A DNA stretch of 64,000 nucleotides. Source: Ponticoccus alexandrii. Its GTDB lineage: Bacteria > Pseudomonadota > Alphaproteobacteria > Rhodobacterales > Rhodobacteraceae. Position 1 is the stretch's first letter. Each line of letters opens with the position of its first letter. This document shows positions 51,029 through 62,314 of this stretch, piece after piece. The stretch covers positions 3,224,001 through 3,288,000 of the forward strand of contig NZ_CP047166.1 in NCBI RefSeq assembly GCF_016806125.1, written 5' to 3'. The notes beneath the pieces were generated by a model. It had not been told where the DNA came from and did not search any database. It was given only the letters and a program-made list of their open reading frames with translations. Made by a program: the position numbers and the translations under genes.

Positions 51029-53431
51029 TCAGCCGCGCAGCACGCCCCCGGTGGCCTTGGTCACCTTCTCGACGATCTTCGCGGCGACCGCCTCGATGTC
51101 CTTTTCCTTCAGGGTCTTGTCCGTCGGCTGCAGGCGCACGGTGATGGCGAGGCTCTTCTTGCCCTCCCCCAGCGAACCCCCGATGAACTCGTCGAAGACG
51201 CGCACCTCGTCGATCAGCGCCTTGTCGGCCCCCTGCGCCGCGTTCACCAGATCGAGCGCCTGCACATCCGCATCCACCACGAAGGCAAAGTCGCGCTCGA
51301 CCGCCTGAAGGTCGCGCAGCGTCAGAGCCTGCCGGGTCGCGCCCGCCTTGCGCGGCAGCGGAACCTCGTCCGGCCAGATGGTGAAGCCGACAACCGGCCC
51401 CTTCACGTCCATCGCCTTCAGCACCTTGGGGTGCAGCTCGCCGAAGACGCCCAGCACCTTCTTCGGGCCGAGGCAGAACATGCCGTGCCGACCCGGGTGC
51501 CACCAGTCCGAGGCCCCGCGCAGGATCTGCATCTTGGCGGGCGCGCCGATGGCGGCCAGCACCGCCTCGGCATCCGCTTTGGCGTCGTAGACATCCACCG
51601 CGCGCGAAGCGCCATGCACGTCCTTGGGACCGGTCCGCCCCACCAACAGGCCAGAGATCAGCTGGTGCTGCTCGCCCGGTTCGCCGCCGTGGAAGGCCGC
51701 GCCCAGCTCAAACAGCGCAAGGTCCATGAACCCGCGCGCCTGATTGCGGGCGGCCGCCTGCAAGAGGCCGGGCAGCAGCGCGGGCCGCATGTGGCTCATC
51801 TCGGACGAGATCGGGTTGGCCAGCATCGTCGCATCGTCACCGCCGCCGAACAGCGCCGCGGACTCGCGGTCGATGAAGCTGTAGGTCACGCATTCGTTGT
51901 ACCCCAGCGCCGCCGCCGTGCGCCGCGCCACGCGCTCGCGCTTTTGCTGCGGCGACAGGATCGGGCCGGGAACGCCTGCGATGGTCCGGGCCAGCGGCTT
52001 GCCTTTCAGCTTGGTCAGAGAGGCGATGCGCGCCACCTCTTCCACCAGATCCGCCTCGCCGAGGATGTCGGGCCGCCACGAGGGCACATGCGCCATGTTG
52101 CCCTCCATCCGGAAGCCGAGCGCGGTCAGGGTCTGGCGCTGGGTCGATTCCGGGATCTCCATGCCGACCAGCGACACCACCCGCGCGGGGTCCAGCCGGT
52201 AGGCGCGCGCGGTGTCGGGGACGTAGCCCGCCACCACCACTTCCGAGGCCTCGCCGCCGCAGAGGTCGAGGATCATCTGCGCCGCGTCCTCCATGGCCTG
52301 CATGTTGTACTCGGGGTCGATGCCGCGCTCGTTGCGGTAGCGCGCATCCGAGTTGATCTTCAGCGCGCGCCCGGTGTGGGCGATCTGGATGCGGTCCCAG
52401 ACGGCGGCCTCGAGGAAGACATTGGTTGTGGCCTCGGTGCAGCCGGTCTCCAGCCCGCCCATTATCCCGCCGATGGACTCGATCGACTGGCTGTCAGAGA
52501 TCACCACCTGCCCCGCGCCGAAGCTGTAGGTTTTCTCGTCCAGTCCCACCAGCGTCTCGCCGCCTTCGGTCCGGTGCACGCGCAGCGCGCTGCCCTTGAC
52601 CTTGTCGGCGTCGAAAACGTGCAGCGGGCGGTTGCGATCGTGGGTGAAGAAGTTGGTGATGTCCACAAGCGCGGAGATCGGGCGCAGCCCGATGGCGCGC
52701 AGCCGGTCCTGCAACCACTTCGGGCTGGGGCCATTGGTGACGCCCCGGATCAGGCGACCGGCGAAGACCTCGCAGCCGTCCGTGCGCGTGTCCTCGTCGA
52801 TGGTGACGGTGATCGGACAGGGGAAGGTGCCCTTGACGTAGCATTCCTTCATCGGCTTCAGCGTGCCGAGGCCCCGCGCCGCGAGGTCGCGGGCGATGCC
52901 ATGCACCCCCAGCGCATCCTGCCGGTTCGGCGTGATGGCGATCTCGATGACCGGATCGACCTTGGCCGGGTCGTGCTCGGCCAGCCAGTCGGTGAACTTC
53001 TGCCCCACGATGCCCGAGGGCAACTCGATGATGCCGGTGTGCTCGTCGCTGAGTTCCAACTCGCGCTCCGAAGCCATCATGCCGTGGCTCTCGACGCCCC
53101 GGATGTTGCCCACGGACAGGGTCACGTCGATGCCGGGCACGTAGTCGCCGGGCTTGGCCAGCACCACGGTGATGCCCTCGCGCGCGTTGGGCGCGCCGCA
53201 GACGATCTGCTTCACACCCTCGTCGGTTTCCACCTGGCAGACGCGCAGACGGTCGGCGTCGGGATGCTGCTCGGCGCTCTGCACCTTGGCGAGCGTGAAA
53301 CCCGCCAGCTTGGCGGCGGGGTTCTCGACCCCCTCGACCTCGAGCCCGAGGTCGGTCAGGGTCTCGGCGATCTCCTCCACCGAGGCCGTGGTGTCGAGGT
53401 GCTCCTTGAGCCAGGAAAGCGTGAATTTCAT
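51029..53431 (-). CDS. pheT: Phenylalanyl-tRNA synthetase beta subunit
   Basis: 800 residues from ATG 53431 (MKFTLSWLKEHLDT). The tRNA-binding OB domain comes first (TLAKVQSAEQHPDADRLRVC), then B3/B4 editing domain (IGLRPISALVDITNFFTHDR), B5, and the C-terminal ferredoxin-like anticodon-binding domain (RDFAFVVDADVQALDLVNAA). It forms the alpha2beta2 enzyme with PheS, which lies 970 nt upstream rather than adjacent. Terminator at 50981. Confidence 0.97.
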   Translation of the reverse strand: MKFTLSWLKEHLDTTASVEEIAETLTDLGLEVEGVENPAAKLAGFTLAKVQSAEQHPDADRLRVCQVETDEGVKQIVCGAPNAREGITVVLAKPGDYVPGIDVTLSVGNIRGVESHGMMASERELELSDEHTGIIELPSGIVGQKFTDWLAEHDPAKVDPVIEIAITPNRQDALGVHGIARDLAARGLGTLKPMKECYVKGTFPCPITVTIDEDTRTDGCEVFAGRLIRGVTNGPSPKWLQDRLRAIGLRPISALVDITNFFTHDRNRPLHVFDADKVKGSALRVHRTEGGETLVGLDEKTYSFGAGQVVISDSQSIESIGGIMGGLETGCTEATTNVFLEAAVWDRIQIAHTGRALKINSDARYRNERGIDPEYNMQAMEDAAQMILDLCGGEASEVVVAGYVPDTARAYRLDPARVVSLVGMEIPESTQRQTLTALGFRMEGNMAHVPSWRPDILGEADLVEEVARIASLTKLKGKPLARTIAGVPGPILSPQQKRERVARRTAAALGYNECVTYSFIDRESAALFGGGDDATMLANPISSEMSHMRPALLPGLLQAAARNQARGFMDLALFELGAAFHGGEPGEQHQLISGLLVGRTGPKDVHGASRAVDVYDAKADAEAVLAAIGAPAKMQILRGASDWWHPGRHGMFCLGPKKVLGVFGELHPKVLKAMDVKGPVVGFTIWPDEVPLPRKAGATRQALTLRDLQAVERDFAFVVDADVQALDLVNAAQGADKALIDEVRVFDEFIGGSLGEGKKSLAITVRLQPTDKTLKEKDIEAVAAKIVEKVTKATGGVLRG

Positions 53432-53523
53432 GGGTCCGGTCCCCGGGTGACTGCGTGTTGCGCCGTGCTTAGCGGATGCGCCGGTGGGAGAAAAGAGGCA
53501 CACGGCCCGCCCCATGGCGGCGG

Positions 53524-53568
53524 CGAAGTCCGCGACGGACTTCGGCTCGTTTTCTTTGAAAGAAAACG
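53524..53568. terminator. Two adjacent hairpins between pheT and the YrhK-like gene
   Basis: CGAAGTCC (53524-53531) pairs with GGACTTCG (53537-53544), and CGTTTTCTTT (53548-53557) with AAAGAAAACG (53559-53568). The second lies just behind the stop of the minus-strand gene at 53574 and could end its transcript. Both may also be members of a dispersed palindrome family. Confidence 0.5.
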
Positions 53569-53573
53569 GCGCG

Positions 53574-53855
53574 TCAGGATCGGTACCGGTCCGCGAGGTC
53601 GTCGTCGTCGCCCATGGCGGCCAGCTTGACCTCGCGGACGAGGCGCAGCGTCGGCTTGGCCATGAAGAAGACCGACCCCACGGTGAAGAACCAGGTCGCG
53701 ACGAACATCAGGCTGTCCCAGAAGAACATGATCGACCCGATCGTGAAACAGACCGCCGCCGCGAAATCGACGAAGGTGTAGACCAGTTCGAAGAGGGCAT
53801 AGACGCGCCGCGTCTCGTGATTGCGTTCACGGTTCTCGTGGGAAAAGAGGGGCAT
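53574..53855 (-). CDS. YrhK-like small membrane protein
   Basis: 93 residues from ATG 53855. HETRRVYALFELVYTFVDFA then AAVCFTIGSIMFFWDSLMFV and ATWFFTVGSVFFMAKPTLRL form a helix plus two TM segments, the pattern of the YrhK domain. The acidic end MGDDDDLADRY faces the cytoplasm. Function unknown. It lies between pheT and pheS on the same strand. Confidence 0.78.
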   Translation of the reverse strand: MPLFSHENRERNHETRRVYALFELVYTFVDFAAAVCFTIGSIMFFWDSLMFVATWFFTVGSVFFMAKPTLRLVREVKLAAMGDDDDLADRYRS

Positions 53856-54111
53856 TGGTACTCCGGTCGGATTGTTTTCGCAGGGATGGTAACGCCGGAT
53901 GATGGCCCCGTCAGCCACCCCTTGGCATAGAGGCGGTGGCTCCTCCTGTCGGTCAGGAAAGCCCCCCGCACCCAAGTACAAAGGGAGCCGCGAAGACTAG
54001 CGCGGTCGGACGACAAGAAGGCATGCGCTCGGCGGGCGGCTGCAGACCGGCGGGGGCGTCCTTTCGCGGAAGGTCACACGAGCAGGAGCGTGCCGCTGTT
54101 CCTCCCCACCG

Positions 54112-54390
54112 CTATTTGCTGAGATCCCGCTCTCCACGCGCGATCAGTTTTTGGGTGGCGCGCACCGCCTCATACCGCTCGTACTTGGCTTTGAACCGTT
54201 TGTTCAGCCGCCGTTCGGCGCAGTAGACCGGAACGCTGCCCAAGAACCAAACGCTCAGGGACAGCCATATATTGACCCATGACAGAACGAAGGCTGCGAC
54301 TATGCCAATGATCCAAAGCCCCGGCCGCCGCGCGACCAGACGGTCACACCAGCCCAGATACGCGGTGACAGCATATGAGAGGGCCCACAC
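54112..54390 (-). CDS. Small membrane protein next to pheS
   Basis: 92 residues, GTG start at 54390, nine bases past the pheS stop, so probably cotranscribed. One or two TM helices (PGLWIIGIVAAFVLSWVNIW and LSVWFLGSVPVYCAERR), then a basic C-terminal helix NKRFKAKYERYEAVRATQKL. No family recognised. Confidence 0.7.
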   Translation of the reverse strand: MWALSYAVTAYLGWCDRLVARRPGLWIIGIVAAFVLSWVNIWLSLSVWFLGSVPVYCAERRLNKRFKAKYERYEAVRATQKLIARGERDLSK

Positions 54391-54399
54391 GGCGCCCTC

Positions 54400-55473
54400 T
54401 TACCGCGACAACCCCGCGTGCAGCGTCGGCACGTCCAGCGAGGCAAAGCCGTAGTGGCGCAGCCAGCGCAGGTCGCTGTCGAAGAAGGCGCGCAGGTCGG
54501 GGATGCCGTATTTCAGCATGGCGATCCGGTCGATGCCCATGCCGAAGGCAAAGCCCTGCCACTGGTCAGGATCGACGCCCGCCGCCTTCAGCACCTTGGG
54601 GTGCACCATGCCGGAGCCGAGGACTTCGAGCCAGTCGTCGCCCTCGCCGATCTTCAGCTGGCCGCCCTCCCACGAGCACTGGATGTCGACCTCGGCGGAC
54701 GGCTCGGTGAAGGGGAAGTGAGAGGCGCGGAAGCGGGTCTTGATGCCCGGCGTCTCGAAGAAGGCCGAGAAGAACTCTTCCAGCACCCACTTGAGGTTCG
54801 CCATCGAGATGTCCTTGTCGATGGCCAGCCCCTCGACCTGATGGAACATCGGTGTGTGGGTCTGGTCGTAGTCGGCACGGTAGACGCGACCCGGGCAGAT
54901 GATCCGGCAGGGGGTGCCATGCGCCTCCATGTGGCGGATCTGAACGGGCGAGGTATGCGTGCGCAACACGTGCGGAGCGCGCTCGTCGCCCTCTGCGCGA
55001 TGCATGTAGAAGGTATCCATCTCGGCCCGTGCCGGGTGGTGGCCGGGGATGTTCAGCGCGTCGAAGTTGTACCAGTCGCTGTCAATCTGCGGGCCTTCCG
55101 CGACCGAAAAGCCCATGTCGGCGAAGATCGCGGTGATCTCCTCCATGACCTGGCTGACCGGGTGGATGCTGCCCACCCGCTGCGGGCGGCCCGGCAGCGT
55201 CACGTCCAGCCATTCGCTGCGCAGGCGTTCCTCCAGCGCGGCATCGCCGAGGGCGGCCTTCTTGGCGGCGAGGGCCGAGTTGATCTCGTCCTTCAGCGCG
55301 TTCAGCGCGGGGCCTGCCGTCTGGCGCTCTTCGGGCGTCATCTTGCCCAGTTCGCGCATCCGCAGGCTGACCTCGCCCTTCTTGCCCACGGCGGCGACGC
55401 GCAGGTCCTCGAGCGCGGATTCGTCACCGGCCCCGGCGATCAGGTCGAGATATTTCTGGCGCAGGTCGTCCAT
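54400..55473 (-). CDS. pheS: Phenylalanyl-tRNA synthetase alpha subunit
   Basis: 357 residues. N-terminal coiled coil ([20 protein letters not shown]), then class II motifs: [20 protein letters not shown], motif 2 [20 protein letters not shown] and motif 3 [20 protein letters not shown]. It activates phenylalanine and loads tRNA-Phe with PheT. The small membrane gene follows directly. Confidence 0.97.
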   Translation of the reverse strand: MDDLRQKYLDLIAGAGDESALEDLRVAAVGKKGEVSLRMRELGKMTPEERQTAGPALNALKDEINSALAAKKAALGDAALEERLRSEWLDVTLPGRPQRVGSIHPVSQVMEEITAIFADMGFSVAEGPQIDSDWYNFDALNIPGHHPARAEMDTFYMHRAEGDERAPHVLRTHTSPVQIRHMEAHGTPCRIICPGRVYRADYDQTHTPMFHQVEGLAIDKDISMANLKWVLEEFFSAFFETPGIKTRFRASHFPFTEPSAEVDIQCSWEGGQLKIGEGDDWLEVLGSGMVHPKVLKAAGVDPDQWQGFAFGMGIDRIAMLKYGIPDLRAFFDSDLRWLRHYGFASLDVPTLHAGLSR

Positions 55474-55611
55474 CGGGGTCTCCTTCGGCTATCGCCTGCC
55501 GAAGTATCGCCGCCCGAGGTCAAGGGCAAGGCTGTGCGGACGCCTCGGGCGCTTGATCCCCGGGGCAGTCGGGCCACCTTTGGCACTGGACCCTGTGGAA
55601 AGGTAATCGAC

Positions 55612-56280
55612 ATGCTGCGTATCAGCCTCTTATTCCTGACCTTGGCCCTTGCGGCCTGCGGACGCGGCGTGCCCGACGACGCCCGCATCGTCGTCGCGGG
55701 CGATTCGGTCATGGCGTGGAACCGGGTCGAGGGCGGGTCTGTCGCGGACGGGCTGTCGCGGGCGCTTGGGGTGCCGGTGGGCGATGTCTCCCTGCCCTAT
55801 GCCAGCGTCAGTGGCGTGACCGGCGCGGGGCCGCTGAACATCTCGCGGCAGGCAGAGCCGCTGGACGCGCCATGGGTCGTGGTGAACGGCGGCGCCAATG
55901 ATCTTGGCATCAACTGCGGGCGCGCCAATCAGGGCATGGTGGAGGCGCTGATCACACCGGACGGCAGCAAGGGCGCGATCCCCAACCTCGTACGCGGCCT
56001 GACCTCCCGGGGGTCCCGCGTGGTCTGGGCCGACTACTACACCTCGCCGAAGTTCGCGGGCACGCCCTGCGCGCGGCTTTATGCCGACATGGAGCGGCGG
56101 ATCGAGCGGATGGCTGCGGCGATGCCCGGCGTGTTCTTCGTCGATATGGGAGACGTCATCGCGACCTCGGATCCGGCGATGTTCGACAGCGACCGCATCC
56201 ACCCCTCCCCCCAAGGATCCCGGCGGATCGCGGTGCTGATTGCAGAGACCATCCGCGCGGCGGACCCCACGCTTCGCTAA
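55612..56280 (+). CDS. SGNH/GDSL-type hydrolase lipoprotein
   Basis: 222 residues. Lipobox LALAACG with Cys at about 16, so a lipoprotein. SGNH block I is VVAGDSVMAWNR (catalytic Ser about 33), block III WVVVNGGANDLGINC (Asn), block V DSDRIHPSPQGSRRIA (Asp and His). It would deacylate or de-esterify a glycan or lipid in the periplasm. No partner genes; it diverges from pheS. Confidence 0.88.
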   Translation: MLRISLLFLTLALAACGRGVPDDARIVVAGDSVMAWNRVEGGSVADGLSRALGVPVGDVSLPYASVSGVTGAGPLNISRQAEPLDAPWVVVNGGANDLGINCGRANQGMVEALITPDGSKGAIPNLVRGLTSRGSRVVWADYYTSPKFAGTPCARLYADMERRIERMAAAMPGVFFVDMGDVIATSDPAMFDSDRIHPSPQGSRRIAVLIAETIRAADPTLR

Positions 56281-56479
56281 GCGCGCTTGGATGAGCCGCC
56301 CGCTTGATGACGCGGCCCTTCGATGAGCACGCCTCTTGGTGGCGCCGTTCTGCGGTGGGCACGCCCTTCGGTAAGCCGGCCTTTCGGTCTCTCCTCGCTT
56401 CGGCACCTGCATCTTTGACGACTCCCGTACCTTAAACGCGCGCCCACAGCGGGACGCCTCCCCTTCCCCAGAACGCAAG

Positions 56480-56508
56480 AAAGCCCGGGACGCGGGGTCC
56501 CGGGCTTT
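56480..56508 (-). terminator. Terminator of the rpmI-rplT operon
   Basis: AAAGCCCGGGAC (56480-56491) and GTCCCGGGCTTT (56497-56508) pair with a 5-nt loop, 23 nt past the rplT stop, followed on the minus strand by TTTCTTGC. Confidence 0.8.
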
Positions 56509-56531
56509 CCGAATGTCGTGCCGTGAAAGGC

Positions 56532-56897
56532 TTACGCGGGCAGAGCGCCCTTGGCCTGATCAACGATCGCCGCGAAGGCCTCGGGCTCGTGAACGGCGAG
56601 ATCCGCCAGAACCTTGCGGTCGACTTCGATGCCGGCCAGCGACAGGCCGTTGATGAAGCGCGAATAGGTCAGCGATTCGTCATGCGCGCGCACGGCGGCG
56701 TTGATCCGCTGGATCCACAGCGCGCGGAAGTTGCGCTTGCGGTTGCGGCGGTCGCGCGTGGCGTACTGGTTGGCCTTGTCGACGGCCTGTGCCGCGACCT
56801 TGAAGGTGTTCTTGCGACGGCCATAGTAGCCCTTGGCTGCCTTGATGACCTTCTTGTGACGCGCGTGCGTGACGGTTCCGCTCTTGACTCGGGACAT
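56532..56897 (-). CDS. rplT: 50S ribosomal protein L20
   Basis: 121 residues, starting [20 protein letters not shown] with the basic [20 protein letters not shown] helix and ending [17 protein letters not shown]. Binds 23S rRNA domain I/II early in 50S assembly. 15 nt behind rpmI. infC, often upstream in other bacteria, is not here. Confidence 0.98.
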   Translation of the reverse strand: MSRVKSGTVTHARHKKVIKAAKGYYGRRKNTFKVAAQAVDKANQYATRDRRNRKRNFRALWIQRINAAVRAHDESLTYSRFINGLSLAGIEVDRKVLADLAVHEPEAFAAIVDQAKGALPA

Positions 56898-56912
56898 GCT
56901 GAATCCTCCTGA

Positions 56913-57113
56913 TTAGCGGTCGTAGGGCATGTAGCCCTTGACGATCTTGGCGTCGGGGGCGGACAGCGTGGTGGTGCCGCGGGCGTCGCGGATGAATTTC
57001 GTGGTGCGCTTGATCATGCCGTGGCGCTTGCCGGCCTGACCTGCGACAACCTTGCCGGTGGCAGTAACCTTGAAGCGCTTCTTGGCGCTCGACTTGGTCT
57101 TCATCTTGGGCAT
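56913..57113 (-). CDS. rpmI: 50S ribosomal protein L35
   Basis: 66 residues from ATG 57113: [20 protein letters not shown], then [20 protein letters not shown] and YMPYDR. AGGAGAACC provides the ribosome site. First gene of the rpmI-rplT operon. Confidence 0.98.
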   Translation of the reverse strand: MPKMKTKSSAKKRFKVTATGKVVAGQAGKRHGMIKRTTKFIRDARGTTTLSAPDAKIVKGYMPYDR

Positions 57114-57482
57114 TTCGGTTCTCCTGTTCTTGACGCGACTCGGCATGCCGCTTGAGCCGGACGCGCGGTTGGAGCGGGCCGTATAGAGGCGTGGGGGCGG
57201 TTTGGCAAGGGGCAGATCGGGAAGGCGCGGCGCGCGGGCCACCCTGCGGCTTATCCATCCATGGCTGGATGCGATAAGGCAAGGCGCCGAGCCCGAATGC
57301 CCAGACCGCCCGAACACGCCACCCGCCGCTTTACCAAGCCGCTGTGCGGTCCGGCATGCTGGCAGGGTTCTGCGCGCCCCGCCACGGCGATAGCGTGGTC
57401 GCGGCGCCATCTGTGACAGGGCCATGGACGCGGCCCTCTCGCCACAGGACCGGCCCGGGCTGACGGGGGGCGCAGCCCATCG
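57114..57482. other. Gene-free stretch ahead of rpmI
   Basis: About 370 nt that should hold the rpmI promoter. GC-rich with no credible gene. No L20-binding leader hairpin of the E. coli type could be recognised by eye. Confidence 0.4.
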
Positions 57483-57704
57483 TCACAGAATCCGGGCGAT
57501 CACGCCGTACAGCACCTCCGGTAGCTCCGTCAGCCTGTAGCCGCCCGGCTTGCGCGAGGTGGCCCACAGCACGAGGCCTCCACCCGCCAGAAGCACCATG
57601 GCTCCGACTCGCGGCGCGCGTCCGTCCGACCAGGCTGCGATGATAGAGGGCAGCGACAGCACCATCAGCCCGAGGCCGGTCACCAAGGCCACGTCGTTGT
57701 CCAT
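57483..57704 (-). CDS. Small two-helix membrane protein
   Basis: 73 residues from ATG 57704 (MDNDVALVTGLGLMVLSLPS). Two TM helices (5-24 and 32-52) and a short cytoplasmic-looking end GGYRLTELPEVLYGVIARIL. Conserved-looking codon use and position between pyk and the ribosomal genes support it being real, but the family is unknown to me. Confidence 0.7.
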   Translation of the reverse strand: MDNDVALVTGLGLMVLSLPSIIAAWSDGRAPRVGAMVLLAGGGLVLWATSRKPGGYRLTELPEVLYGVIARIL

Positions 57705-57758
57705 CCCCGCCCCGTCATTCCATTGTCCCGAAGCCCGCCAGCGGGCCACCGGCCAAGG

Positions 57759-59204
<1,446 letters not shown>

Positions 59205-59374
59205 GAAGTCTCCTTGCCCGGTGCGGCGGCGGGGTGATCTGTGGCGGTCCGGGTTCTGCATCTGGCTGTCAGGCGGCATCCCGGAGACCCTGCCGGGCCT
59301 TGAGTTACCGCTAACGTCGCGGCGTTTATCCCGCAATTCCCTTTGCCGCGCAACTTGCTTATGTCTAGCGGGCG

Positions 59375-60127
59375 ATGGATGAAGAAACCATGACATATTG
59401 CCCGTTCCGGGTCGAGGGAGAGGAGCGGCAGAGCCGCTTCCTGATCACCTGCGATCATGCCACGAACACCGTGCCGCCGAAACTGGGTGGCACGCTGGGG
59501 CTGCCTGATGGCGATATGGCGCGCCACATTGCCTATGATGTAGGCGCCGCCGGGGTGGCGCGCGCGCTTGGCACAGCGCTTGGCGCGCCGGTGGTGCTGT
59601 CGGACTTCTCGCGCCTCGTGATCGACCCGAACCGGGGCGAAGACGACCCGACCCTGCTGATGAAGCTCTACGACGGCTCGGTCATCCCGGCGAACCGCCA
59701 CGCGGATGCGGCGGAACGGACGCGCAGGCTGGAGGCCTACCACCGCCCCTACCACCGAGCGCTCGAACGGCTGGCGGCGCGGCGGGAGGACGTGGTGATC
59801 GTCTCCGTCCATTCCTTCACCCGGCAGTTGCGGGGCCGGCCCGCGCGGCCATGGCACGTCGGCGTGCTGCACGCATGGGACGCGCGCCTCTCCGATCCGC
59901 TGATCGCCCTCTTGCAGGCCGAGCCGGATCTGGTCGTGGGCCGCAACGAGCCCTACCCCGGCCACCTGCCCGGCGATGCCATCGACCGCCACGCGCTGAA
60001 GCACGGGCGCCTGAACACTCTGCTGGAGGTCCGCAACGACCTGATCGAAACCGAAGCCGCGCAGCAGCATTGGGGGGAACGGCTTGCCGGCCTTCTGACC
60101 CGCGCGCTGGCGCAGGTTCCGGACTGA
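59375..60127 (+). CDS. N-formylglutamate amidohydrolase family protein
   Basis: 250 residues. LITCDHATNTVPPKLGGTLG holds the family's DHA(T) signature near 25-44; DFSRLVIDPNRGEDDPTLLM is the second block, VVIVSVHSFTRQLRGRPARP the third and RNEPYPGHLPGDAIDRHALK the fourth, all with His/Asp/Glu metal ligands. HutG-type enzymes hydrolyse N-formylglutamate in histidine breakdown, but this stand-alone form is common outside hut operons and may act on another amide. The DUF1244 gene follows 62 nt later. Confidence 0.9.
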   Translation: MDEETMTYCPFRVEGEERQSRFLITCDHATNTVPPKLGGTLGLPDGDMARHIAYDVGAAGVARALGTALGAPVVLSDFSRLVIDPNRGEDDPTLLMKLYDGSVIPANRHADAAERTRRLEAYHRPYHRALERLAARREDVVIVSVHSFTRQLRGRPARPWHVGVLHAWDARLSDPLIALLQAEPDLVVGRNEPYPGHLPGDAIDRHALKHGRLNTLLEVRNDLIETEAAQQHWGERLAGLLTRALAQVPD

Positions 60128-60189
60128 CCGGGCGCCCGGCCCAGCCGGGCGCGCCAAGCCACAGACCAAGCGACCAAGGAGGACGCACC

Positions 60190-60504
60190 ATGGACGACCA
60201 GACCCGCACCGAACTCGAAGCCGCCGCCTTCCGCCGCCTGCGCCAGCACCTGATGCAGGACCGGCCCGAGGTGCAGAACATCGACCTGATGAACCTCGCG
60301 GGCTTCTGCCGCAACTGCCTGAGCCGCTGGTATCAGGAGGCCGCGACCGAGCGTGGCCTCGAGATGGGCAAGGCAGAAGCGCGCGAGATCTTCTACGGCA
60401 TGCCTTACGACGACTGGAAGGCCGCCCAGCAGACAGAGGCCGGACCCGAGAAGCAGGCCGCCTTCGAAAAGGCCTTCAAGGAAAACGTCACCGACAAGGG
60501 CTGA
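60190..60504 (+). CDS. DUF1244 family protein
   Basis: 104 residues. LRQHLMQDRPEVQNIDLMNL then AGFCRNCLSRWYQEAATERG with the FCRNCLSRW cysteine pair and REIFYGMPYDDWKAAQQTEA are the family signature. Conserved across proteobacteria, function unknown; the CxxC-like pair may bind metal. AAGGAGG precedes the ATG, a near-perfect ribosome site. Confidence 0.92.
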   Translation: MDDQTRTELEAAAFRRLRQHLMQDRPEVQNIDLMNLAGFCRNCLSRWYQEAATERGLEMGKAEAREIFYGMPYDDWKAAQQTEAGPEKQAAFEKAFKENVTDKG

Positions 60505-60797
60505 CCTGCCCGGTCCCGGACCTGAGACGCCAACCGCCCGCCGCGCCCTCGGCGCTGTACTGCCGCGGCGGAGTCTCGGCGATGGACAAAGGCCGCATTT
60601 ACCCGGTGGCTTTGTCGCCTTCCGGCGTGAGACAGGCGGTCGGGCCGTGCCCGAGCACGGGTGCCGCCGGGTCCGCCCCGGTCCCGCCGCGGCGCATGCA
60701 GGCAACAGCACGGCAGGCCGCAGACGACCGTCGCGGCAGCCGCCCCCTGCCCGGGCCGCTTTCCTGCTACCCGGGCACGGCGCGCGACAACCGGGCG

Positions 60798-61826
60798 CTA
60801 GCGCCGGGCGCCCATCACCGCAAGGCGCACGAAAGCGCGCTCGACCAGCGCCATGGCCGGGGCCCGCTGCCCGGCAGAGCGCAGCTTCAGATCGGTGTCC
60901 ATCAGCACACCCAGCGCGCCCTCCAGCCGGTCCAGCGGCCAACCCTGCGCCTGCCGCAGCATCCGGTCGCGGCGCGGGCCGAAAAGCGGCGGACGCACCG
61001 ACCCGATGCCCTGCGCGGGCCCACCGGGGGCCGAGGCGATGGCATAGAGCAGGCGGAAATGCCGCGTGCCCATGATCAGCAGCGTCACCGGGGCGACACC
61101 CTGCGCCTCCAGCCGCTGCATGACCCGGGCGATATCGCCCGTCCGGCCCTCGGCAAGGATGTGAAAGACCTCGTCCATCTCGGCCTCGATCGAGGCAGGG
61201 GCGTTCAGCTCCACCTCTTCGACCGAGAGCGGCGCCGTATCGTCCAGCTTGTACAGCGCCACCTTTTCCAGCGTCTGGCGGAAATCGCCCGGCGTCAGCA
61301 CCCGCGCCAGCGCTTCCAGCGCGCCCATGGCGTCGCGACCGACGTCGGTCAGCCCGGCGCGCTTCAGCTCTTCCTGGATCTCGTCGCGGCCCATCGGGTC
61401 GTTGTAGAGCCCCGCCACCCGCGCCGTGCGGTGCTTCTCGAACAGCTTGCGCAGCGAGGAAGAGCCCTTCAGCCCGCCCGCCGTGGCGACGATCATCGCG
61501 TCACCCTCGCGCCAGTCCTGAAGCGCCGCCTCGAAGGTCTTAGTCAGCCCGTCCGTGGCTTCTTCGACCAGCACGGCACGGGCGCCGGGAAAGAAGCCCT
61601 GCGCCTTGACCGCATCCAGAAGCGCCGCCGGTTCCTTGCGCAGATCCGCCCCGGGCAGACGCGTCAGCCGCATCTCTTCCTCGCCCTGCGGTCCGACGAC
61701 GGCACCGATAACCTCTTGCCGCTTCATCCCCACGCGCATCGGGTCGTCGCCGTAGATCAGCAGCGCCGGAACGGCGGGATCGGGCCTGCGAAAGAAGGCA
61801 TTGGCGTCGCGCGGCGAAAGCTTCAT
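60798..61826 (-). CDS. holA: DNA polymerase III delta subunit
   Basis: 342 residues. Clamp-loader fold: PDPAVPALLIYGDDPMRVGM replaces a Walker A (no GK[ST], as expected for delta), QGFFPGARAVLVEEATDGLT, and the C-terminal collar with LLIMGTRHFRLLYAIASAPG. It opens the beta clamp for loading. Start overlaps lptE stop (ATGA), as usual in alphaproteobacteria where leuS-lptE-holA are linked. Confidence 0.95.
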   Translation of the reverse strand: MKLSPRDANAFFRRPDPAVPALLIYGDDPMRVGMKRQEVIGAVVGPQGEEEMRLTRLPGADLRKEPAALLDAVKAQGFFPGARAVLVEEATDGLTKTFEAALQDWREGDAMIVATAGGLKGSSSLRKLFEKHRTARVAGLYNDPMGRDEIQEELKRAGLTDVGRDAMGALEALARVLTPGDFRQTLEKVALYKLDDTAPLSVEEVELNAPASIEAEMDEVFHILAEGRTGDIARVMQRLEAQGVAPVTLLIMGTRHFRLLYAIASAPGGPAQGIGSVRPPLFGPRRDRMLRQAQGWPLDRLEGALGVLMDTDLKLRSAGQRAPAMALVERAFVRLAVMGARR

Positions 61827-62314
61827 CCGACGAAGTCGTCCGCCGCCAGCACAAGGTCGTCGACGGTCTGATCCGCCAGCATGGTCATCAGACGCTCGCG
61901 CGCCGCGCGCTCGGAGGCGCGGGTCGCAACGGTAGAGCCTGTGGTGGAATAGCCGGTGAAGGCATTGGTCGCAGCCGAATGCACCTGCCGCCCCGTCGCC
62001 ACCTCGATCAGGCGAAAGCGCGCGCGCCCGATCAGGCGATAGCGCGTGTCCTCACCCGCCGAGGTGCTGCCCACGGCGCTTTCCTCTATCTCGAAGGTCA
62101 CCGACAGCCGGTAGGGCGCGGATGCGGCGGCCCGGCCCAGCCGCTCTTCGAAGCGGCGGCTGTAAAGGTAGGCCTCTGTCGTTTCGGGCGCGTCCAGCAG
62201 CACCGAGTCGTGCAGGGCATCGCCGCTGCCGCCGGGGCCGTAGACGGGCGAGAAGCCGCAGGCGCCCAGACCAAGGGCGCCCAGCAGCAGGGTTCTTCGA
62301 TCAAACGACCACAT
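61823..62314 (-). CDS. lptE: LPS assembly lipoprotein LptE
   Basis: 163 residues. [20 protein letters not shown] gives a lipobox with Cys near 19 and the GFxPVY start typical of LptE. The rest is a small alpha/beta domain. It plugs LptD in the outer membrane for LPS insertion. Overlaps leuS by 14 nt and holA by 4 nt. Confidence 0.92.
   Translation of the reverse strand: MWSFDRRTLLLGALGLGACGFSPVYGPGGSGDALHDSVLLDAPETTEAYLYSRRFEERLGRAAASAPYRLSVTFEIEESAVGSTSAGEDTRYRLIGRARFRLIEVATGRQVHSAATNAFTGYSTTGSTVATRASERAARERLMTMLADQTVDDLVLAADDFVG

Noticed and set aside
49329-51308. 659-residue plus-strand frame across mcd and into pheT
   Set aside because: Runs in a wrong frame of mcd and antisense to pheT; it is Arg/Gly-rich and has no domain.
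53524-53568. Hairpins near pheT as further members of the transposase-insert family
   Set aside because: Stem type is similar, but they are intergenic and lack the TCGGG and CCCTCCTCAC flanks.
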